From the NCBI GenBank assembly GCA_000717735.1, contig JOBE01000047.1, forward strand, positions 1 through 63,262: a stretch of DNA of 63,262 nucleotides, written 5' to 3'. Both the position numbers and the translations under genes were made by a program. A model generated the notes under the pieces. It was not told where the DNA came from. It worked only from the letters and a program-made list of their open reading frames with translations, and made no database searches. The stretch is from Streptomyces griseoluteus. GTDB taxonomy: Bacteria > Actinomycetota > Actinomycetes > Streptomycetales > Streptomycetaceae. Positions 1-12,060 of this stretch are shown piece after piece (the stretch's first letter is position 1; each line of letters opens with the position of its first letter).

Positions 1-1
1 C

Positions 2-3000
2 TCGGGCGACCCGAGTTTCGGGGAGTTGCTGGAGCGGGTGCGGGCCACCGACCTGGCGGCCTACGCGCACCAGGACCTCCCCTTCGAACGCCTGGTGGAG
101 CTCCGCGATCCGGAACGCTCGCTGGCCCGCCACCCGCTCTTCCAGGTCTCGCTGAACTACGACACCGCCGAGACGGCCCGAGCACGCGAAGCCGCACCGG
201 AACTGGACGGGCTGACCGTGGGCGGGCAGCGGCTCGGCGTCACCACGTCCAAGTTCGACCTCACCTTCGCGCTCACCGAGACCCGCGCCCACGACGGCGG
301 CCCCGCCGGACTGCGCGGGATGCTGGAGTACAGCACCGACCTGTTCGACCGCGGGACCGCCGAGCACCTGGTGGAGCGGTTCGGCCGGGTGCTTGAGGCC
401 GCGGTGGCCGCGCCCGGCGCCACGCTCGACGAGATCGACATCCTGTTGCCGGGCGAACGCGCGCTCCTGGAGGGCGCGTGGAGCGAGCCCGATCCCGGAC
501 CGGTCGCCGCGCCCGAGGACGGCGCCCGCTTCCCGGACCTGTTCGAGGCGCAGGCCGCCCGCACCCCGCACGCCCCCGCCGTCCGCGACGGCGACCGGGC
601 GGTGTCCTACGCCGAGCTGAACGACCGGGCCAACCGGCTGGCCCGGCTCCTCGCCGCTCGTGGAGCGGGCCCCGAGGACACGGTCGCCGTCCTGCTGCCG
701 CGCGGCCCGGAGCTGATCACCGCCCTGGTGGCCGTCCAGAAGGCGGGGGCCGCCTACGTCCCCCTGGACACCGAGCTGCCCGCCGAGCGGATCGCCCACA
801 TGCTGGACGACGCCCGTCCGGTGCTCGTCCTCGCGCTCACCGGGACACAGGACGCCCTCCCGGCCGGGGCCGGCCCCGTGGTCCGCCTCGACGCCCCGGC
901 CACCGAGGCGGCGCTCGCCGGGCTCGACGGCGGCGACTGCACCGACGCCGACCGCCGCGCACCCGCCGCGAGCCACGACCCGGCCTACGTCGTCTACACC
1001 TCCGGATCCACCGGCACGCCCAAGGGCGTCGTGGTCGAACAGCGCTCCCTCGCCGCCTTCCTGGTCCGCTCGGCCGCCCGGTACCGGGGAGCCGCCGGAA
1101 CCGCGCTGCTGCACGGCTCCCCGGCCTTCGACCTCACGGTGACCACCCTGTTCACCCCGCTGATCGCCGGCGGCTGCATCGTGGTGGCGGACCTGGACGC
1201 GCCGGAGCAGGACGCCCCGGCCCGCCCCGACCTGCTCAAGGTCACCCCCTCCCACCTCGCCTTCCTGGACACGATCGCCTCCTGGGCGGCCCCCGTGGCC
1301 GACCTGGTCGTCGGGGGCGAGCAACTGACCGCGGCCCGACTGGCCCGGCTGCGCCAGGCGCACCCGGACATGCGCGTCTTCAACGACTACGGCCCCACCG
1401 AAGCCACCGTGAGCTGCGCGGACTTCGTCCTGGAACCGGGCGACGCGCTGCCGCCGGACACCGTGCCGATCGGACGCCCCCTGGCGGGACACCGGCTGTT
1501 CGTCCTGGACGAGCGCCTGCGCCCGGCGCCCGCCAACGTCCCCGGCGAGCTGTACGTCAGCGGCGTCGGGGTGGCCCGCGGCTATCTGGGCCGGCCGGGG
1601 CTGACCGCCGAGCGGTTCGTGGCCTGCCCGTTCGGAGAGCCGGGGGAGCGGATGTACCGCACCGGCGACCTCGTCCGCTGGCGGACCGACGGGAACCTGG
1701 AGTACCTCGGCCGCCACGACGGCCAGGTGAAGGTGCGCGGCTTCCGCGTCGAACCGGGCGAGATCGAGACCGCCCTGCTCGACCGCCCGGAGATCGGCCG
1801 GGCCGCCGTCGTCCTGCGCGGCGAACGCCTCATCGCCTACGTCGAGGCCCCGCCGGAGCGGTTCGATCCGGACGCGCTCCGTCAGGCGCTCGCATCCCGG
1901 CTGCCCCGGTACATGGTCCCCGCCGCGTTCGTCCGGCTGGACGCTCTGCCGCTGGCTCCGGGAGGCAAGCTCGACCACCGGGCGCTGCCCCAGCCGCCGG
2001 CGCCCGCCGACGCCCCGCACGGGAGCAGGCCGCCGCGCGACACGTGGGAAGGCGTGCTCTGTGAGGCGTTCCGGGAGGTGCTGGGGGTCGCGGAGGTCGG
2101 GGCCGACGACGACTTCTTCACCCTCGGCGGCGACAGCATCGGCTCCATCCAACTCGTCGGCCGGGTGCGCGCGGCGGGCGGCCGGATGACCGTCCGCGAC
2201 GTCTTCGAACAGCGCACGCCCGCCGCCCTCGCGGCCCGCTCACGCCCCGGGGGCCCGGCGACCGAGGTGCTCGGCGGCCGGGGGACCGGGACGGTGCCGC
2301 CGACGCCGATCAGCTCCTGGCTGGCCGAGCTGGGCGGCGCGGTCGACGGATACAACCAGTCCATGCTGCTGCGCGTCCCCGCCGAGGCCGACGTGGCCGT
2401 CGTGACCGGCGCCCTCCAGGCGCTGCTGGACCACCACGACGCGCTGCGGATGCGGGCCGAACCGGAGGACGGCCACTGGCGGATGGAGATCGCCGAGGCG
2501 GGCGCGGTGGACGCGGCCACCGTACTGGAGCGGGTGGACGCCGCGGGCGCCGAGCAGGAGGAGCTGGACCGGCTGGTCCGGACGCACTGCGCCGCGGCCC
2601 GCGACCGGCTCGCCCCGCGGAAGGGCTCCGTCCTGCGCGCCGTCTGGTTCGACCGGGGGCCGCGGGAGCCGGGACACCTCGCGTTCGTCGCCCACCACCT
2701 CGTCGTGGACGGCGTCTCCTGGCGCATCCTCACCGCCGACCTCGGCAGCGCGTGGCAGGCCCTCGCCGAGGGCCGGGAACCCCGGCTCGACCCGGTGGGC
2801 ACCCCGCTGCGGATCTGGGCCCGGCACCTGGCGGAGCTGGCCGCCGACCCGCGCCGCGCCGAGCGGTGCGCCCACTGGGAGGAGCAGTCGGCGCGGCCCT
2901 GGGAGACCGGCCGCCTCGACCCCGCCCTCGACGACCGGAGCACCGAGGAGGCGCTCTCCCTCACCCTCCCGGCCGCCGCCACCCGCGCCGTGCTCGGCCC

Positions 3001-3739
3001 GGTGCCCGCCGCGCTCGGCGTCGGGGTGACCGAAGTCCTGCTCGGGGCGTTCGCCGCCGCCGTACGGCGCTGGCGTCCGACGGAGGCCGCGGACGGCGTC
3101 ACGGTGGACCTGGAGGGCCACGGCCGCGAGGAGGACGTCGTCCCCGGAGCGGACCTCTCCCGCACGGTCGGCTGGTTCACCGCCGCCCACCCGGTCCGGG
3201 TGCCCGTCGCCGGGCCCGACGACGACCGGACCGGCGCACTGCGGGGGCTGGGCGCGCTCCTGGACCGGGCGCCGGACGCCGGTCTTGGCTACGGCCTCCT
3301 GCGCTACCTCAACCCGCGTACGCGACAACGGCTCGCCTCCCTGCCCGCGCCGCGCTTCGGCTTCAACTACCTTGGCCGGTTCGGTGGTTCGGGCGGTGAC
3401 CGGGAAGCGGCCGACCGGACCCCGGACTGGTCGCCGGTGGGCAGCGGGCTCGCCGGCCAGCCCGCCGGGCTCCCCCTGGCCCACGAGATCGAGGTCACCG
3501 CGGTCGCCGCCGAGGGGCACGAGGGCCCGCGTCTGATCGCCACCTGGTCCTGGGCCGGCCGGCTCCACCAGGAGCGGGACATCCGCGAACTGGCCGGACT
3601 CTGGTTCCGCGAGCTGGAGGAGCTCGCTTCCGCCGAACCGCCCCCTGTCGGCCCCCCGCCCCTGTCGGACCCGGCCCCCCTGGTCGAACTCACCGACGCC
3701 GAACTCGACCAGCTCGAAACAGAGTGGAAGGCCGGCTGA
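2..3739 (+). CDS. lptC: NRPS, 3' part: C(partial)-A(Asn)-T-E
   Basis: The reading frame is open at the left edge, so the gene is truncated there; no start is in the window. It begins inside the C-terminal third of a condensation domain ([11 protein letters not shown] at about 70-100). An adenylation domain follows (about 530-2000; [11 protein letters not shown] core A3 near 995). The residues at the ten pocket positions read DLTKVGDVSK, resembling Asn codes of acidic lipopeptide synthetases. A carrier domain has LGGDSIGS near 2130, the form found before epimerases. The final domain (about 2290-3640) carries HHLVVDG near 2695 and is an epimerisation domain. The module would load L-Asn and hand D-Asn to the next subunit. 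The stop TGA overlaps the ATG of the next NRPS, so translation is probably coupled. This equals module 11 of A54145. The family is certain; the gene name is inferred from context. Confidence 0.9.
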   Translation, partial: SGDPSFGELLERVRATDLAAYAHQDLPFERLVELRDPERSLARHPLFQVSLNYDTAETARAREAAPELDGLTVGGQRLGVTTSKFDLTFALTETRAHDGGPAGLRGMLEYSTDLFDRGTAEHLVERFGRVLEAAVAAPGATLDEIDILLPGERALLEGAWSEPDPGPVAAPEDGARFPDLFEAQAARTPHAPAVRDGDRAVSYAELNDRANRLARLLAARGAGPEDTVAVLLPRGPELITALVAVQKAGAAYVPLDTELPAERIAHMLDDARPVLVLALTGTQDALPAGAGPVVRLDAPATEAALAGLDGGDCTDADRRAPAASHDPAYVVYTSGSTGTPKGVVVEQRSLAAFLVRSAARYRGAAGTALLHGSPAFDLTVTTLFTPLIAGGCIVVADLDAPEQDAPARPDLLKVTPSHLAFLDTIASWAAPVADLVVGGEQLTAARLARLRQAHPDMRVFNDYGPTEATVSCADFVLEPGDALPPDTVPIGRPLAGHRLFVLDERLRPAPANVPGELYVSGVGVARGYLGRPGLTAERFVACPFGEPGERMYRTGDLVRWRTDGNLEYLGRHDGQVKVRGFRVEPGEIETALLDRPEIGRAAVVLRGERLIAYVEAPPERFDPDALRQALASRLPRYMVPAAFVRLDALPLAPGGKLDHRALPQPPAPADAPHGSRPPRDTWEGVLCEAFREVLGVAEVGADDDFFTLGGDSIGSIQLVGRVRAAGGRMTVRDVFEQRTPAALAARSRPGGPATEVLGGRGTGTVPPTPISSWLAELGGAVDGYNQSMLLRVPAEADVAVVTGALQALLDHHDALRMRAEPEDGHWRMEIAEAGAVDAATVLERVDAAGAEQEELDRLVRTHCAAARDRLAPRKGSVLRAVWFDRGPREPGHLAFVAHHLVVDGVSWRILTADLGSAWQALAEGREPRLDPVGTPLRIWARHLAELAADPRRAERCAHWEEQSARPWETGRLDPALDDRSTEEALSLTLPAAATRAVLGPVPAALGVGVTEVLLGAFAAAVRRWRPTEAADGVTVDLEGHGREEDVVPGADLSRTVGWFTAAHPVRVPVAGPDDDRTGALRGLGALLDRAPDAGLGYGLLRYLNPRTRQRLASLPAPRFGFNYLGRFGGSGGDREAADRTPDWSPVGSGLAGQPAGLPLAHEIEVTAVAAEGHEGPRLIATWSWAGRLHQERDIRELAGLWFRELEELASAEPPPVGPPPLSDPAPLVELTDAELDQLETEWKAG

Positions 3740-6700
3740 TGCGCCGATCCCTACAGGACGTCCTGCCCCTTTCCCCGTTGCAGGAGGGCCTCCTCTTCCA
3801 CAGCGAATACGTCGGGGACGAGGCCGTCGACGTCTACACCGTCCAGACCGAGGTGGAGCTGCGCGGACCGCTGGACGTCGCGGCGCTGCGCGCGGCCGCC
3901 GAGGCCCTGCTTCGCCGCCACGACAACCTGCGGGCCGGCTTCGCGACCCGCGCGCTGAAGGACCCGGTGCAGTTCGTCCCCCGAGAGGTCGAACTTCCCT
4001 GGGAGGAAGCCGACCTGCGCGCGGCCGAAGACCCGGACGCGGAGGCGGCCCGACGGCTGGAGGAGCACCGCTGGCGCCGTTTCCGGCCCTCCAAGCCGCC
4101 GCTGGTGCGGTTCCTGCTGCTGCGTACGGCACACGACCGCCACCGCTTCGCGCTCACCAACCATCACATCCTTCTGGACGGTTGGTCGATGCCGATGCTG
4201 CTGCGCGAGCTCATGCTGCTCTACCGCACCGGTGGCGACGCCTCCGCCCTGCCGCCGGTGCGCCGCTACCGGGACTACCTCGCCTGGCTGGGGGGCCGCG
4301 ACAGCGCGGCTGCGCAGGACGCCTGGCGGGGGGCTTTGGCGGGCCTGGAGGCCCCCACCCTCATCGCCCCGCGGGCCGACCGGGCCGCGGAGGCGCCGAG
4401 GTGGCTCGACTTCGCACTGTCGAAGACCGCCTCCGCCGGTCTGACCGCGGCCGCGCGAGGCGCCGGCCTCACGCTCAACACGGTCCTGCAGGGACTGTGG
4501 GCCCTGACCCTGGCCCGCACCACCGGCAGTCAGGACGTGGTGTACGGGGTGGTCGTCTCCGGTCGTCCGCCGGAGCTGGACGGCGTCGAGTCCATGATCG
4601 GCCTGTTCGCCAACACGGTCCCGCTGCGGGCCCGGATGCCCGTCGACGAATCCCTGATCGGTTTCCTGCGGCGGTTGCAGCGCGAGCAGAGCGCGCTGCT
4701 TGACCATCAGCACCTACGGCTGGCCGACATCCAGCGTCTGGCCGGCCGGGGCGAGCTGTTCGATTCGGTGATGGCGTTCGAGAACTACCCGGACGGCCCC
4801 GCCGAGGAGTCTTCCGACCCTTCCGCCGACGCGCCGGGACGCGTGCGGGTGGTGGCCTCCAGGATGCGCGACGCCATGCACTACCCGCTCGGCCTCCTGG
4901 CCTCCCCCGGACCGCCGATGCGCTTTCGCCTGGGCCACCAGCCCAGCGCGGTCACGCCGCGCCTGGCGGCCGCCCTGCGCGACCGCCTGCTGCGGATCGT
5001 CGACGCCTTCCTGGCCGCCCCGGACCTGCCCCTGGGCAGGCTCGACGTCCTCGACGACACCGAACGCGCCCTGGTACTGGAGAAGTTCAACGACACCGCG
5101 CGCGAGGTCGAGGACACCACCGCCACCGAGTTGTTCCTCCGGCAGGCCGCCCGCACCCCCGGCCGGATCGCCGTGGAGACGGCCGAGCGCTCCCTCGACT
5201 ACGCCCGGCTCGCCGACCGCTCCGGCCGGCTGGCCCGCCTGCTGGCGGAGCACGGGGCGCGGGCCGAGCGGTTCGTCGCCCTCGTGCTGCCGCGGTCGCC
5301 CGAACTGGTCGAAACCGCGCTCGCGGTCTGGCAGACCGGAGCCGCCTACGTCCCGGTGGATCCCGCCCACCCGGCCGACCGGGTGGCCCGGCTGCTGCGG
5401 GAGGCCGACCCCGTCCTCACCGTCACCACCGCCGACCTGGCCGACCGGCTGCCGGCCGGGATCCCGCTGCTGGTCCTGGACGCCCCGAGCACCGCCGCCG
5501 CCCTCCAGGTCCTGCCCGGCGGCCCGCTGGACGCGAGTGATCTCCCCGCACCCGCGGGCCCGCAGAACGCCGCGTACGCCATCTACACCTCCGGGTCCAC
5601 CGGCCGCCCCAAGGGCGTGGTCGCCACCCACCGCTCCCTCGTCGGCTACCTGCTGCGCGGCTCGGACCAGTACCCGTCCGACGGACGCTCCCTGGTGCAC
5701 TCGCCGGTCTCCTTCGACCTCACCGTCGGCGCCCTGTACGTCCCGCTGATCAGCGGCGGCACGGTGCGCCTCGCCTCCCTGGACGACGAACCGGTCCTGC
5801 GCCCCGGCGAGGCGTCCCCGGACTTCGTGAAGGTGACCCCCAGCCACCTGCCCCTCCTCGAAGGGCTGCCGGGCGAGGTCAGCCCGACCGGGGCGATCAC
5901 CTTCGGCGGGGAACAGCTCACCGGCCGCCACCTGCGGCGCTGGCGCGCCGACCACCCGGACGTCACCGTCTACAACGTCTACGGGCCCACCGAGACGACC
6001 GTGAACTGCTCCGAGCACCGCATCGCCCCCCGTGACCCGGTCGGCGACGGGCCGGTCCCCATCGGACGGCCGCTGTGGAACACCCGCCTGTTCGTCCTGG
6101 GCCCCGGCCTCGCCCCGGTGCCGGTCGGCGTTCCTGGCGAGCTGTACGTCGCCGGCGCCGGCCTGGCCCGCGGCTACCTCCGCGATCCGGGCAGGACCGC
6201 CGAGCGCTTCGTCGCCTGTCCCTACGCCGTCGGGGAGCGGATGTACCGAACCGGCGACCTCGTCCGCTGGAACGAGGACGGCCTGCTGGAGTACCTGGGC
6301 AGGGTGGACGACCAGATCAGCCTGCGCGGCTTCCGGGTGGAGCCCGGCGAGGTGGAGGCGGCGCTCGCGGCCCACCCCGCAGTCCGCCGCGCCGCGGTGG
6401 TGCTGCGGGAGGACACACCCGGCGACGCCCGACTGGTCGCTTACGCCGTCCCCACCGAGCCGGAAGGAGCACAGGACACGCCGCCCTCCGCGCCCCCGCT
6501 GCCCACCGAGCAGATCCTGGAGCACCTGCGCCGGACCCTGCCGCCCTACATGGTCCCGGCGCACCTGGTGGAGCTGCCCGCGCTGCCCGTCACGCCCCAC
6601 GGCAAGATCGACCGGGCCGCGCTGCCGGAGCCCTCCCTCGCCGGCGCCCCGGCCGGGGGAGCGCCCCGCTCCCCCCGCGAGGAGATCCTGTGCGGCATCT

Positions 6701-9700
6701 TCGCCGACGTGCTGCGGCGCCCGCAGGTCTCCATCGACGACGACTTCTTCGCCCTGGGCGGGCACTCCCTGCTGGCCACCCGCCTGGCCAGCAGGGTGCG
6801 GGCGGCCCTGGACGCGGAGATGCCGGTGCGGCGCCTCTTCGAACACCCCACGGTCCGCTCCCTGTCCGCACTGCTGGACTCCCACGACGGCAGACGCCCA
6901 CCGGTGACGCCCGCGCCGCGTCCGGAGCACGTCCCGCTCTCCTACGCCCAGCAGCGGCTGTGGATCATGCACCGGCTCACCGGCCCCGACGCCACGTACA
7001 ACATCCACCGGGCCCTGCGGCTCGACGGCGACCTCGACGTCCCGGCGCTGGAGGCCGCGCTGCACGACGTGACCGAACGGCACGAGACGCTGCGCACGGT
7101 CTTCCCCGAGGGCGCCGAGGGCCCCTACCAGAAGGTGCTTCCGGCCCGACGGGCGGCCGGCGCCCTCACCGTCCTCCCGGTCGCCGACCAGGAGGTGGAC
7201 CGCACCCTCGCCGAGCTGGCGGCCCACCGCTTCGACCTGGAGTCCGAACCGCCGATGCGCGCCTGGCTGCTGGAGAGCGGTCCGCGCAGCCGGGTCCTCG
7301 TGCTGGTGCTCCACCACATCGCCAGCGACGGCTGGTCGGGCAGGCGGCTCCTGCGCGACCTGTTCACCGCCTACACCGCGCGCCGCGCGGGCCGGGCCCC
7401 CCAGTGGCGGCCGCTGCCGGTGCAGTACGCGGACTACGCCCTGTGGCAACGGCGCTACCTCGGCGACCCCGCAGACCCCGCCAGCCCCGCCGCCGTCCAA
7501 CTGGAGTACTGGGAAAAGCAGTTGGCAGGGCTCCCTCAGGAGTTGCGGCTGCCCGCCGACCGGCCGCGCCCGGCCCGCCCGACCCGCACCGGAGGCCAGG
7601 TCTGGCTGACGCTGCCGGCCACGGTCCACTCCGCCGTGGCCGACCTGGCCAGAACCTGCCGGGCCAGCGTGTTCATGGTCGTCCAGGCCGCCGTCGCCGC
7701 CTTCCTCACCCGGATGGGCGCCGGGGAGGACATCCCCATCGGCGCCCCGGTCGCCGGGCGCACCGACGAAGCGGTGGAGGAGCTGGTCGGATTCTTCGTC
7801 AGCACCCTGGTCCTGCGGACCGACACCTCCGGCGACCCCACGTTCACCGAACTCGTCGGTCGGGTCCGCGAGACCGCGCTGGCCGCCTACGCCCACCAGG
7901 ACCTGCCCTTCGAGCAGTTGGTGGAGCGCCTGAGGCCGACCCGCTCCCTCGGCCGGCACCCCCTCTTCCAGGTCGCCCTGTCCTGCAACAACACCGAGGA
8001 GCAGCTGGCCCGCCAGGGCGGCCGCCCCCCTGGACTCACCGTCGCACCGCACCAGGTGGACACCGCCCGCTCGAAGTTCGACCTGATGTTCACCTTCCTG
8101 GAGAACCACGGGGAGGACGGGCAGCCCACAGGCATCGAGACCGCCCTCGAATACAGCGCCGACCTCTTCGACCGGGAGACCGCACAGAGCCTGCTTGACC
8201 GCTTCGGCCGGATGCTGGCGATCTGGGCGGCGGAACCGGCCGACACCATCGGCGCACGAGAACTCCTCGCGGCCGACGAGCGGCACACGGTGGTCACCGA
8301 ATGGAACGCCACCCGGCGCGCGGGCCTGGTCGCGACCCTGCCGCGGATGTTCCAGGAGCAGGTCGCCCGCACCCCGCACGCCACAGCCCTCGAACACGCC
8401 GGCCACCACCTGACGTACGCCGAACTCAACGCCCGCGCCAACCGCTTGGCCAGAGTGCTGGTGCGGCGCGGCATCCGCCCCGAACACCGCGTCGCCACGC
8501 TGATGCCGCGCTCCCTCGGGCAGATCACCGCCCTCCTGGCCATCGCCAAGGCCGGCGCCGCCGCCGTACCGGTGGACCCCGGCCACCCCGAGCAGCGCAT
8601 CGCCTTCATGCTGCGCGACAGCGCCTGCGCCCTGGTCCTGGCAGCCGACCCGTACGCGGCGGGACGCGAGGAGATCGCCGGCGTCCCGGTCCTCGTCCCC
8701 GACGACGAACCGGCCCAGGAGCAAGCCACCGACCTCGCCGACGGCGACCGCAACGCCCCCCTCACCGCCGGCAACGCCGCGTACGTCGTCTACACCTCCG
8801 GATCCACGGGCCGCCCCAAGGGCGTGGTGACCGAACACCGCGGCCTGCTGTCCCTGTCCGCGGCGCAGCGCGAGCGGTATCCGGTGGAACCCGGCAGCCG
8901 CGTGCTGCAACTCGCCTCGCCGTCCTTCGACGGCGCCGTACTGGAACTGCTCATGGCCCTCACCACCGGAGGGACCCTCGTCCTGCCCGACGGGCCCCTC
9001 CTCGCCGGGCAACCGCTCGCCGAGATGCTGGCCGAGCACCGCATCAGCCACGCCTTCATCCCCCCGGCGGTGCTGAGCGGCCTCCCCTCCGAAGGACTGG
9101 AGGGTCTGCGCTGCCTCGTCGTCGGCGGCGAGGCGGTCACCGCCCCCCTCGTGGACCGCTGGGCCCCCGGCCGTCGCATGCTCGACATCTACGGCCCCAC
9201 CGAGACCACCGCGGTCACCCTGACCAGCGAGGCCCTGACCCCCGGCGGCCCGCCGCCCGCCATCGGCACCCCCGTGCCCAACACCAGGGCCTACGTGCTC
9301 GACGACCGGCTGCGACCCGTCCCGCCCGGCGTGACGGGCGAGCTGTACCTTGCCGGCGCGTCACTGGCGCGCGGCTACGGCGGCCGCCCGGCGCTCACCG
9401 CGAGCCGGTACGTCGGCTGCCCGTTCGGAGAGCCGGGGGAGCGGATGTACCGCACCGGCGACCTGGCGCGCCGGGACCGGGAGGGCCGCGTCCACCACAT
9501 GGGCCGCACCGACGAGCAGATCAAGCTGCGCGGCTTCCGCGTCGAGCCCGGTGAGATCCGGGCCCGGCTCACCGAGCACCCCGCAGTGCGGGAGGCGGCG
9601 GTCGTCCTGCGGGAGGACGGACCGGGCGGACGCGCGCTGGTGGCCTACGCGGTACCGGCCGACGGCCCGCCCCGCCCCACCGCGACCCAACTGCGCGCCC

Positions 9701-10899
9701 ACCTGACCGCCCTCCTGCCGCCCTACATGGTGCCCGCCGCCTTCCTGGTGCTGGACGCCCTGCCGACCACCGCCAACGGCAAGCTCGACCGGGACGCCCT
9801 GCCCGCGCCGGAACCGCTCCCCGAGGAGGCCGGGCGGCCGCCGCGCGACGAACGCGAGGCCGCCCTGTGCGAGGTGTTCGCCGAGGTGCTGGAGCGCACG
9901 TCGGTCGGCGCCGACGACGGGTTCTTCGAGAACGGGGGGCACTCGCTGCTCGCCGTCCGGCTGGTCGCACGGGTCCGTGAACGCCTGGGCGTGCCGCTGG
10001 CCGCACGGGACCTGTTCGAGGCGCCGACCCCGGCCGCCCTGGCCGCACACATCGGCAGGGGCGCCGAGCGCCGCGCCCCGGCGCCCCTGCTCACCCTGCG
10101 GGGCCGGGGCGGCCAGCCGCCCTTGTTCTGCGTCCACCCGGCCGTCGGTCTGGGCTGGGCGTACGCGAGTCTCCTGCCGTGGCTCCCCGCCGACGTCCCC
10201 CTCCACGCGCTGCAGGCCCGCACGCCCGCGGACGGTGTCGGTCTGCCGGGGAGCGTCGAGGAGATGGCCGACGACTACGTCCGGCTGATCCGCCGCGTCC
10301 GACCGCACGGCCCCTACCGGCTGCTCGGCTGGTCGCTGGGGGCCCACGTGGCCCACACCGCGGCGGGCCTGCTGGAGCGCGACGGGCAGCGGGTGGACCT
10401 GCTCGCCATGCTGGACGCCTACCCTCCCCACCGCACCGGGGACCCCGGCGGACGGGCCGAGGGGTCCGAGGCCGAGATCGTGGCGGCCAACCTGCGGGAG
10501 TCCGGGTTCGCGTGGGAGGAGGCCGACCAGCGCGCGGGGCGCTTCCCGCTGGAGCGGTTCCGCGCCCATCTGCGCCGGGTGGACAGCTCGCTCGGCCACC
10601 TCGACGACGCCGAACTGACGGCGGCCAAGGACGTCTACGTCAACAACGTCCGGCTCATGCGCTCCTTCACCCCCGGCCGTGTCCGGTGCGGAATCGTCCT
10701 GATGACCGCGGAACGCACCCGCAGCCTCGACCCCGCGGCATGGGAGGCGCACACCGATGGAGGCGTCGAGGTGCACCGGCTGGACGCCGCCCACATGTCC
10801 ATGCTCACCGAACCGACGTCGGTCGCCGAAGCCGGCCGCGTCCTGACCCGCCGACTGGACTCCCTGCGGGGAGCCCCCACGAAGAAACGAGAGGTATGA
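3739..10899 (+). CDS. lptD: NRPS, terminal subunit: C-A(Glu/3mGlu)-T-C-A(Ile/Val)-T-TE
   Basis: About 2386 residues from the ATG at 3739, chosen because it overlaps the preceding TGA as TGATG; an in-frame GTG at 3724 is possible. Domain order by nucleotide: C 3745-5040 (HHILLDG, the type that follows an epimerase), A 5115-6610, T 6680-6880 (LGGHSLLA), C 6930-8240 (HHIASDG), A 8340-9790, T 9840-10050 (NGGHSLLA), thioesterase 10110-10860 (GWSLG nucleophile, C-terminal His in DAAHMSM). Pocket residues read DLGKTGVVNK in the first A domain, very like the codes of 3-methylglutamate modules of daptomycin and A54145, and DGLFVGIAVK in the second, which I associate with Ile/Val at position 13 of A54145. 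The thioesterase should macrolactonise and release the lipopeptide. No epimerase is present, so both residues stay L. Confidence 0.93.
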   Translation: MRRSLQDVLPLSPLQEGLLFHSEYVGDEAVDVYTVQTEVELRGPLDVAALRAAAEALLRRHDNLRAGFATRALKDPVQFVPREVELPWEEADLRAAEDPDAEAARRLEEHRWRRFRPSKPPLVRFLLLRTAHDRHRFALTNHHILLDGWSMPMLLRELMLLYRTGGDASALPPVRRYRDYLAWLGGRDSAAAQDAWRGALAGLEAPTLIAPRADRAAEAPRWLDFALSKTASAGLTAAARGAGLTLNTVLQGLWALTLARTTGSQDVVYGVVVSGRPPELDGVESMIGLFANTVPLRARMPVDESLIGFLRRLQREQSALLDHQHLRLADIQRLAGRGELFDSVMAFENYPDGPAEESSDPSADAPGRVRVVASRMRDAMHYPLGLLASPGPPMRFRLGHQPSAVTPRLAAALRDRLLRIVDAFLAAPDLPLGRLDVLDDTERALVLEKFNDTAREVEDTTATELFLRQAARTPGRIAVETAERSLDYARLADRSGRLARLLAEHGARAERFVALVLPRSPELVETALAVWQTGAAYVPVDPAHPADRVARLLREADPVLTVTTADLADRLPAGIPLLVLDAPSTAAALQVLPGGPLDASDLPAPAGPQNAAYAIYTSGSTGRPKGVVATHRSLVGYLLRGSDQYPSDGRSLVHSPVSFDLTVGALYVPLISGGTVRLASLDDEPVLRPGEASPDFVKVTPSHLPLLEGLPGEVSPTGAITFGGEQLTGRHLRRWRADHPDVTVYNVYGPTETTVNCSEHRIAPRDPVGDGPVPIGRPLWNTRLFVLGPGLAPVPVGVPGELYVAGAGLARGYLRDPGRTAERFVACPYAVGERMYRTGDLVRWNEDGLLEYLGRVDDQISLRGFRVEPGEVEAALAAHPAVRRAAVVLREDTPGDARLVAYAVPTEPEGAQDTPPSAPPLPTEQILEHLRRTLPPYMVPAHLVELPALPVTPHGKIDRAALPEPSLAGAPAGGAPRSPREEILCGIFADVLRRPQVSIDDDFFALGGHSLLATRLASRVRAALDAEMPVRRLFEHPTVRSLSALLDSHDGRRPPVTPAPRPEHVPLSYAQQRLWIMHRLTGPDATYNIHRALRLDGDLDVPALEAALHDVTERHETLRTVFPEGAEGPYQKVLPARRAAGALTVLPVADQEVDRTLAELAAHRFDLESEPPMRAWLLESGPRSRVLVLVLHHIASDGWSGRRLLRDLFTAYTARRAGRAPQWRPLPVQYADYALWQRRYLGDPADPASPAAVQLEYWEKQLAGLPQELRLPADRPRPARPTRTGGQVWLTLPATVHSAVADLARTCRASVFMVVQAAVAAFLTRMGAGEDIPIGAPVAGRTDEAVEELVGFFVSTLVLRTDTSGDPTFTELVGRVRETALAAYAHQDLPFEQLVERLRPTRSLGRHPLFQVALSCNNTEEQLARQGGRPPGLTVAPHQVDTARSKFDLMFTFLENHGEDGQPTGIETALEYSADLFDRETAQSLLDRFGRMLAIWAAEPADTIGARELLAADERHTVVTEWNATRRAGLVATLPRMFQEQVARTPHATALEHAGHHLTYAELNARANRLARVLVRRGIRPEHRVATLMPRSLGQITALLAIAKAGAAAVPVDPGHPEQRIAFMLRDSACALVLAADPYAAGREEIAGVPVLVPDDEPAQEQATDLADGDRNAPLTAGNAAYVVYTSGSTGRPKGVVTEHRGLLSLSAAQRERYPVEPGSRVLQLASPSFDGAVLELLMALTTGGTLVLPDGPLLAGQPLAEMLAEHRISHAFIPPAVLSGLPSEGLEGLRCLVVGGEAVTAPLVDRWAPGRRMLDIYGPTETTAVTLTSEALTPGGPPPAIGTPVPNTRAYVLDDRLRPVPPGVTGELYLAGASLARGYGGRPALTASRYVGCPFGEPGERMYRTGDLARRDREGRVHHMGRTDEQIKLRGFRVEPGEIRARLTEHPAVREAAVVLREDGPGGRALVAYAVPADGPPRPTATQLRAHLTALLPPYMVPAAFLVLDALPTTANGKLDRDALPAPEPLPEEAGRPPRDEREAALCEVFAEVLERTSVGADDGFFENGGHSLLAVRLVARVRERLGVPLAARDLFEAPTPAALAAHIGRGAERRAPAPLLTLRGRGGQPPLFCVHPAVGLGWAYASLLPWLPADVPLHALQARTPADGVGLPGSVEEMADDYVRLIRRVRPHGPYRLLGWSLGAHVAHTAAGLLERDGQRVDLLAMLDAYPPHRTGDPGGRAEGSEAEIVAANLRESGFAWEEADQRAGRFPLERFRAHLRRVDSSLGHLDDAELTAAKDVYVNNVRLMRSFTPGRVRCGIVLMTAERTRSLDPAAWEAHTDGGVEVHRLDAAHMSMLTEPTSVAEAGRVLTRRLDSLRGAPTKKREV

Positions 10900-10901
10900 C
10901 G

Positions 10902-11138
10902 ATGACCAACCCCTTCGACGACGCCGAGGGCGTCTTCCACGTCCTGGTCAACGACGAGAACCAGCACTCGCTGTGGCCCCACTTCGTCGAGATCCCCGCG
11001 GGCTGGCGGGCCGTGGTGAGCGAGCGCCCGCGCCAGGAATGCCTGGACTACATCGAGGCGAACTGGACCGACATGCGCCCCCAGAGCCTCATCGAGGCCA
11101 TGGAGGCCCACGAGAAGTCCGCAGGCGCGACCAAGTGA
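10902..11138 (+). CDS. lptG: MbtH-like NRPS chaperone
   Basis: A 78-residue protein with the MbtH signature: N-x-E-x-Q-x-S-x-W-P near residue 20 (ENQHSLWP), a conserved Trp in PAGW, and the C-terminal helix. MbtH proteins bind adenylation domains and are needed for their folding or activity. Two ATGs are close together: 10896 overlaps the stop of the NRPS, and 10902 has AGAGG about 8 bases upstream, so I prefer 10902. The gene lies directly after the terminal NRPS, as in the daptomycin and A54145 clusters. Confidence 0.95.
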   Translation: MTNPFDDAEGVFHVLVNDENQHSLWPHFVEIPAGWRAVVSERPRQECLDYIEANWTDMRPQSLIEAMEAHEKSAGATK

Positions 11139-11254
11139 CCTCGGGGGCGCGGGCGGGCGGCCCGGTGCAGGGAACCGCCCGCCCGCGCCCTCCACGCCCG
11201 TTCACCGACCGACCCCGGTCCCGGAGACCGCCGACGAACTGCGAGGAAGCCTGG

Positions 11255-12049
11255 ATGCTGGTACGGATCAACGGGATCGACCTGGATCACGCACGCACCG
11301 GCAGTGGGCCTCCCGTCCTCCTGATCATGGGGAGCGGCGCCGCCGGAACGGGTTGGCACCTGCACCAGGTGCCCGCGCTGGTCGCCGCGGGTTTCGAGGC
11401 CGTCACGTTCACCAACCGGGGCATCGCCCCCAGTGGCGGAGGCCCCGGATTCACCCTCCAGGACATGGCCGCCGACACCATCGGCCTGATCGAGCACCTC
11501 GGTCTCGGCCCGTGCGCGGTCGTGGGGACGTCCCTGGGGGCCAGGGTCGCGTGCGAGGTCGCCCGTATCCGCCCCGACCTGGTTTCCCGCTGTGTCCTGA
11601 TGGCGCCGCGGGCCCGCGCGGACCGGATGAGGGCCGCCGCGACCGCCGCCGAGATCGACCTCGCCGACAGCGGAGTCACCGTGCCGCCCCGCTACCAAGC
11701 GGTGGTGCGCGCCATGCAGAACCTCTCGCCCAGGACGCTAGCGGACGACGAGCGGATCACCGACTGGCTCGACCTCTTCGAGCTGACGGCGACCGCGGGC
11801 CCCGGTGTCCGCACCCAGAGGGAGATCAGTGCCGCCGACGACCACGGGGAGGACCTGGCCCGGATCACAGCCCCCTGCCGGGTGATCGCCTTCGCGGACG
11901 ACATCGTGGCGCCGGCGCACCTGGCCAAGGAGATCGCCGACGCCCTGCCCAAAGCCGATTACCACGTGGTGCCCGACTGCGGCCACTACGGCTACCTCGA
12001 ACAGCCCGACATGGTCAACCGGCTCATCACCCAATTCCTCGACGCATGA
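11255..12049 (+). CDS. lptH: Alpha/beta hydrolase (possible type II thioesterase)
   Basis: A 264-residue alpha/beta hydrolase. The nucleophile elbow is GTSLG (about residue 92), a candidate acid is in FADDIV, and the catalytic His is in CGHYGYLEQPD near the C-terminus. The ATG at 11255 has GAGGAAG just upstream; the longer reading frame upstream is only open frame. A hydrolase follows the MbtH gene in related lipopeptide clusters, where it is described as a thioesterase-like protein. Editing of mis-primed carrier domains is a reasonable role, but its sequence looks more like a generic AB-hydrolase than a classical type II TE. It ends in an ATGA overlap with a possible start of the next gene. 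Confidence 0.85.
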   Translation: MLVRINGIDLDHARTGSGPPVLLIMGSGAAGTGWHLHQVPALVAAGFEAVTFTNRGIAPSGGGPGFTLQDMAADTIGLIEHLGLGPCAVVGTSLGARVACEVARIRPDLVSRCVLMAPRARADRMRAAATAAEIDLADSGVTVPPRYQAVVRAMQNLSPRTLADDERITDWLDLFELTATAGPGVRTQREISAADDHGEDLARITAPCRVIAFADDIVAPAHLAKEIADALPKADYHVVPDCGHYGYLEQPDMVNRLITQFLDA

Positions 12050-12060
12050 AAGAGCCCTCC

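Noticed and set aside
4714..9051. 1445-residue open frame on the minus strand inside the terminal NRPS gene
   Set aside because: It lies entirely opposite a perfect NRPS frame; GC-rich third positions leave long stop-free antisense frames. Composition is Gly/Arg/Gln-rich and shows no domain.
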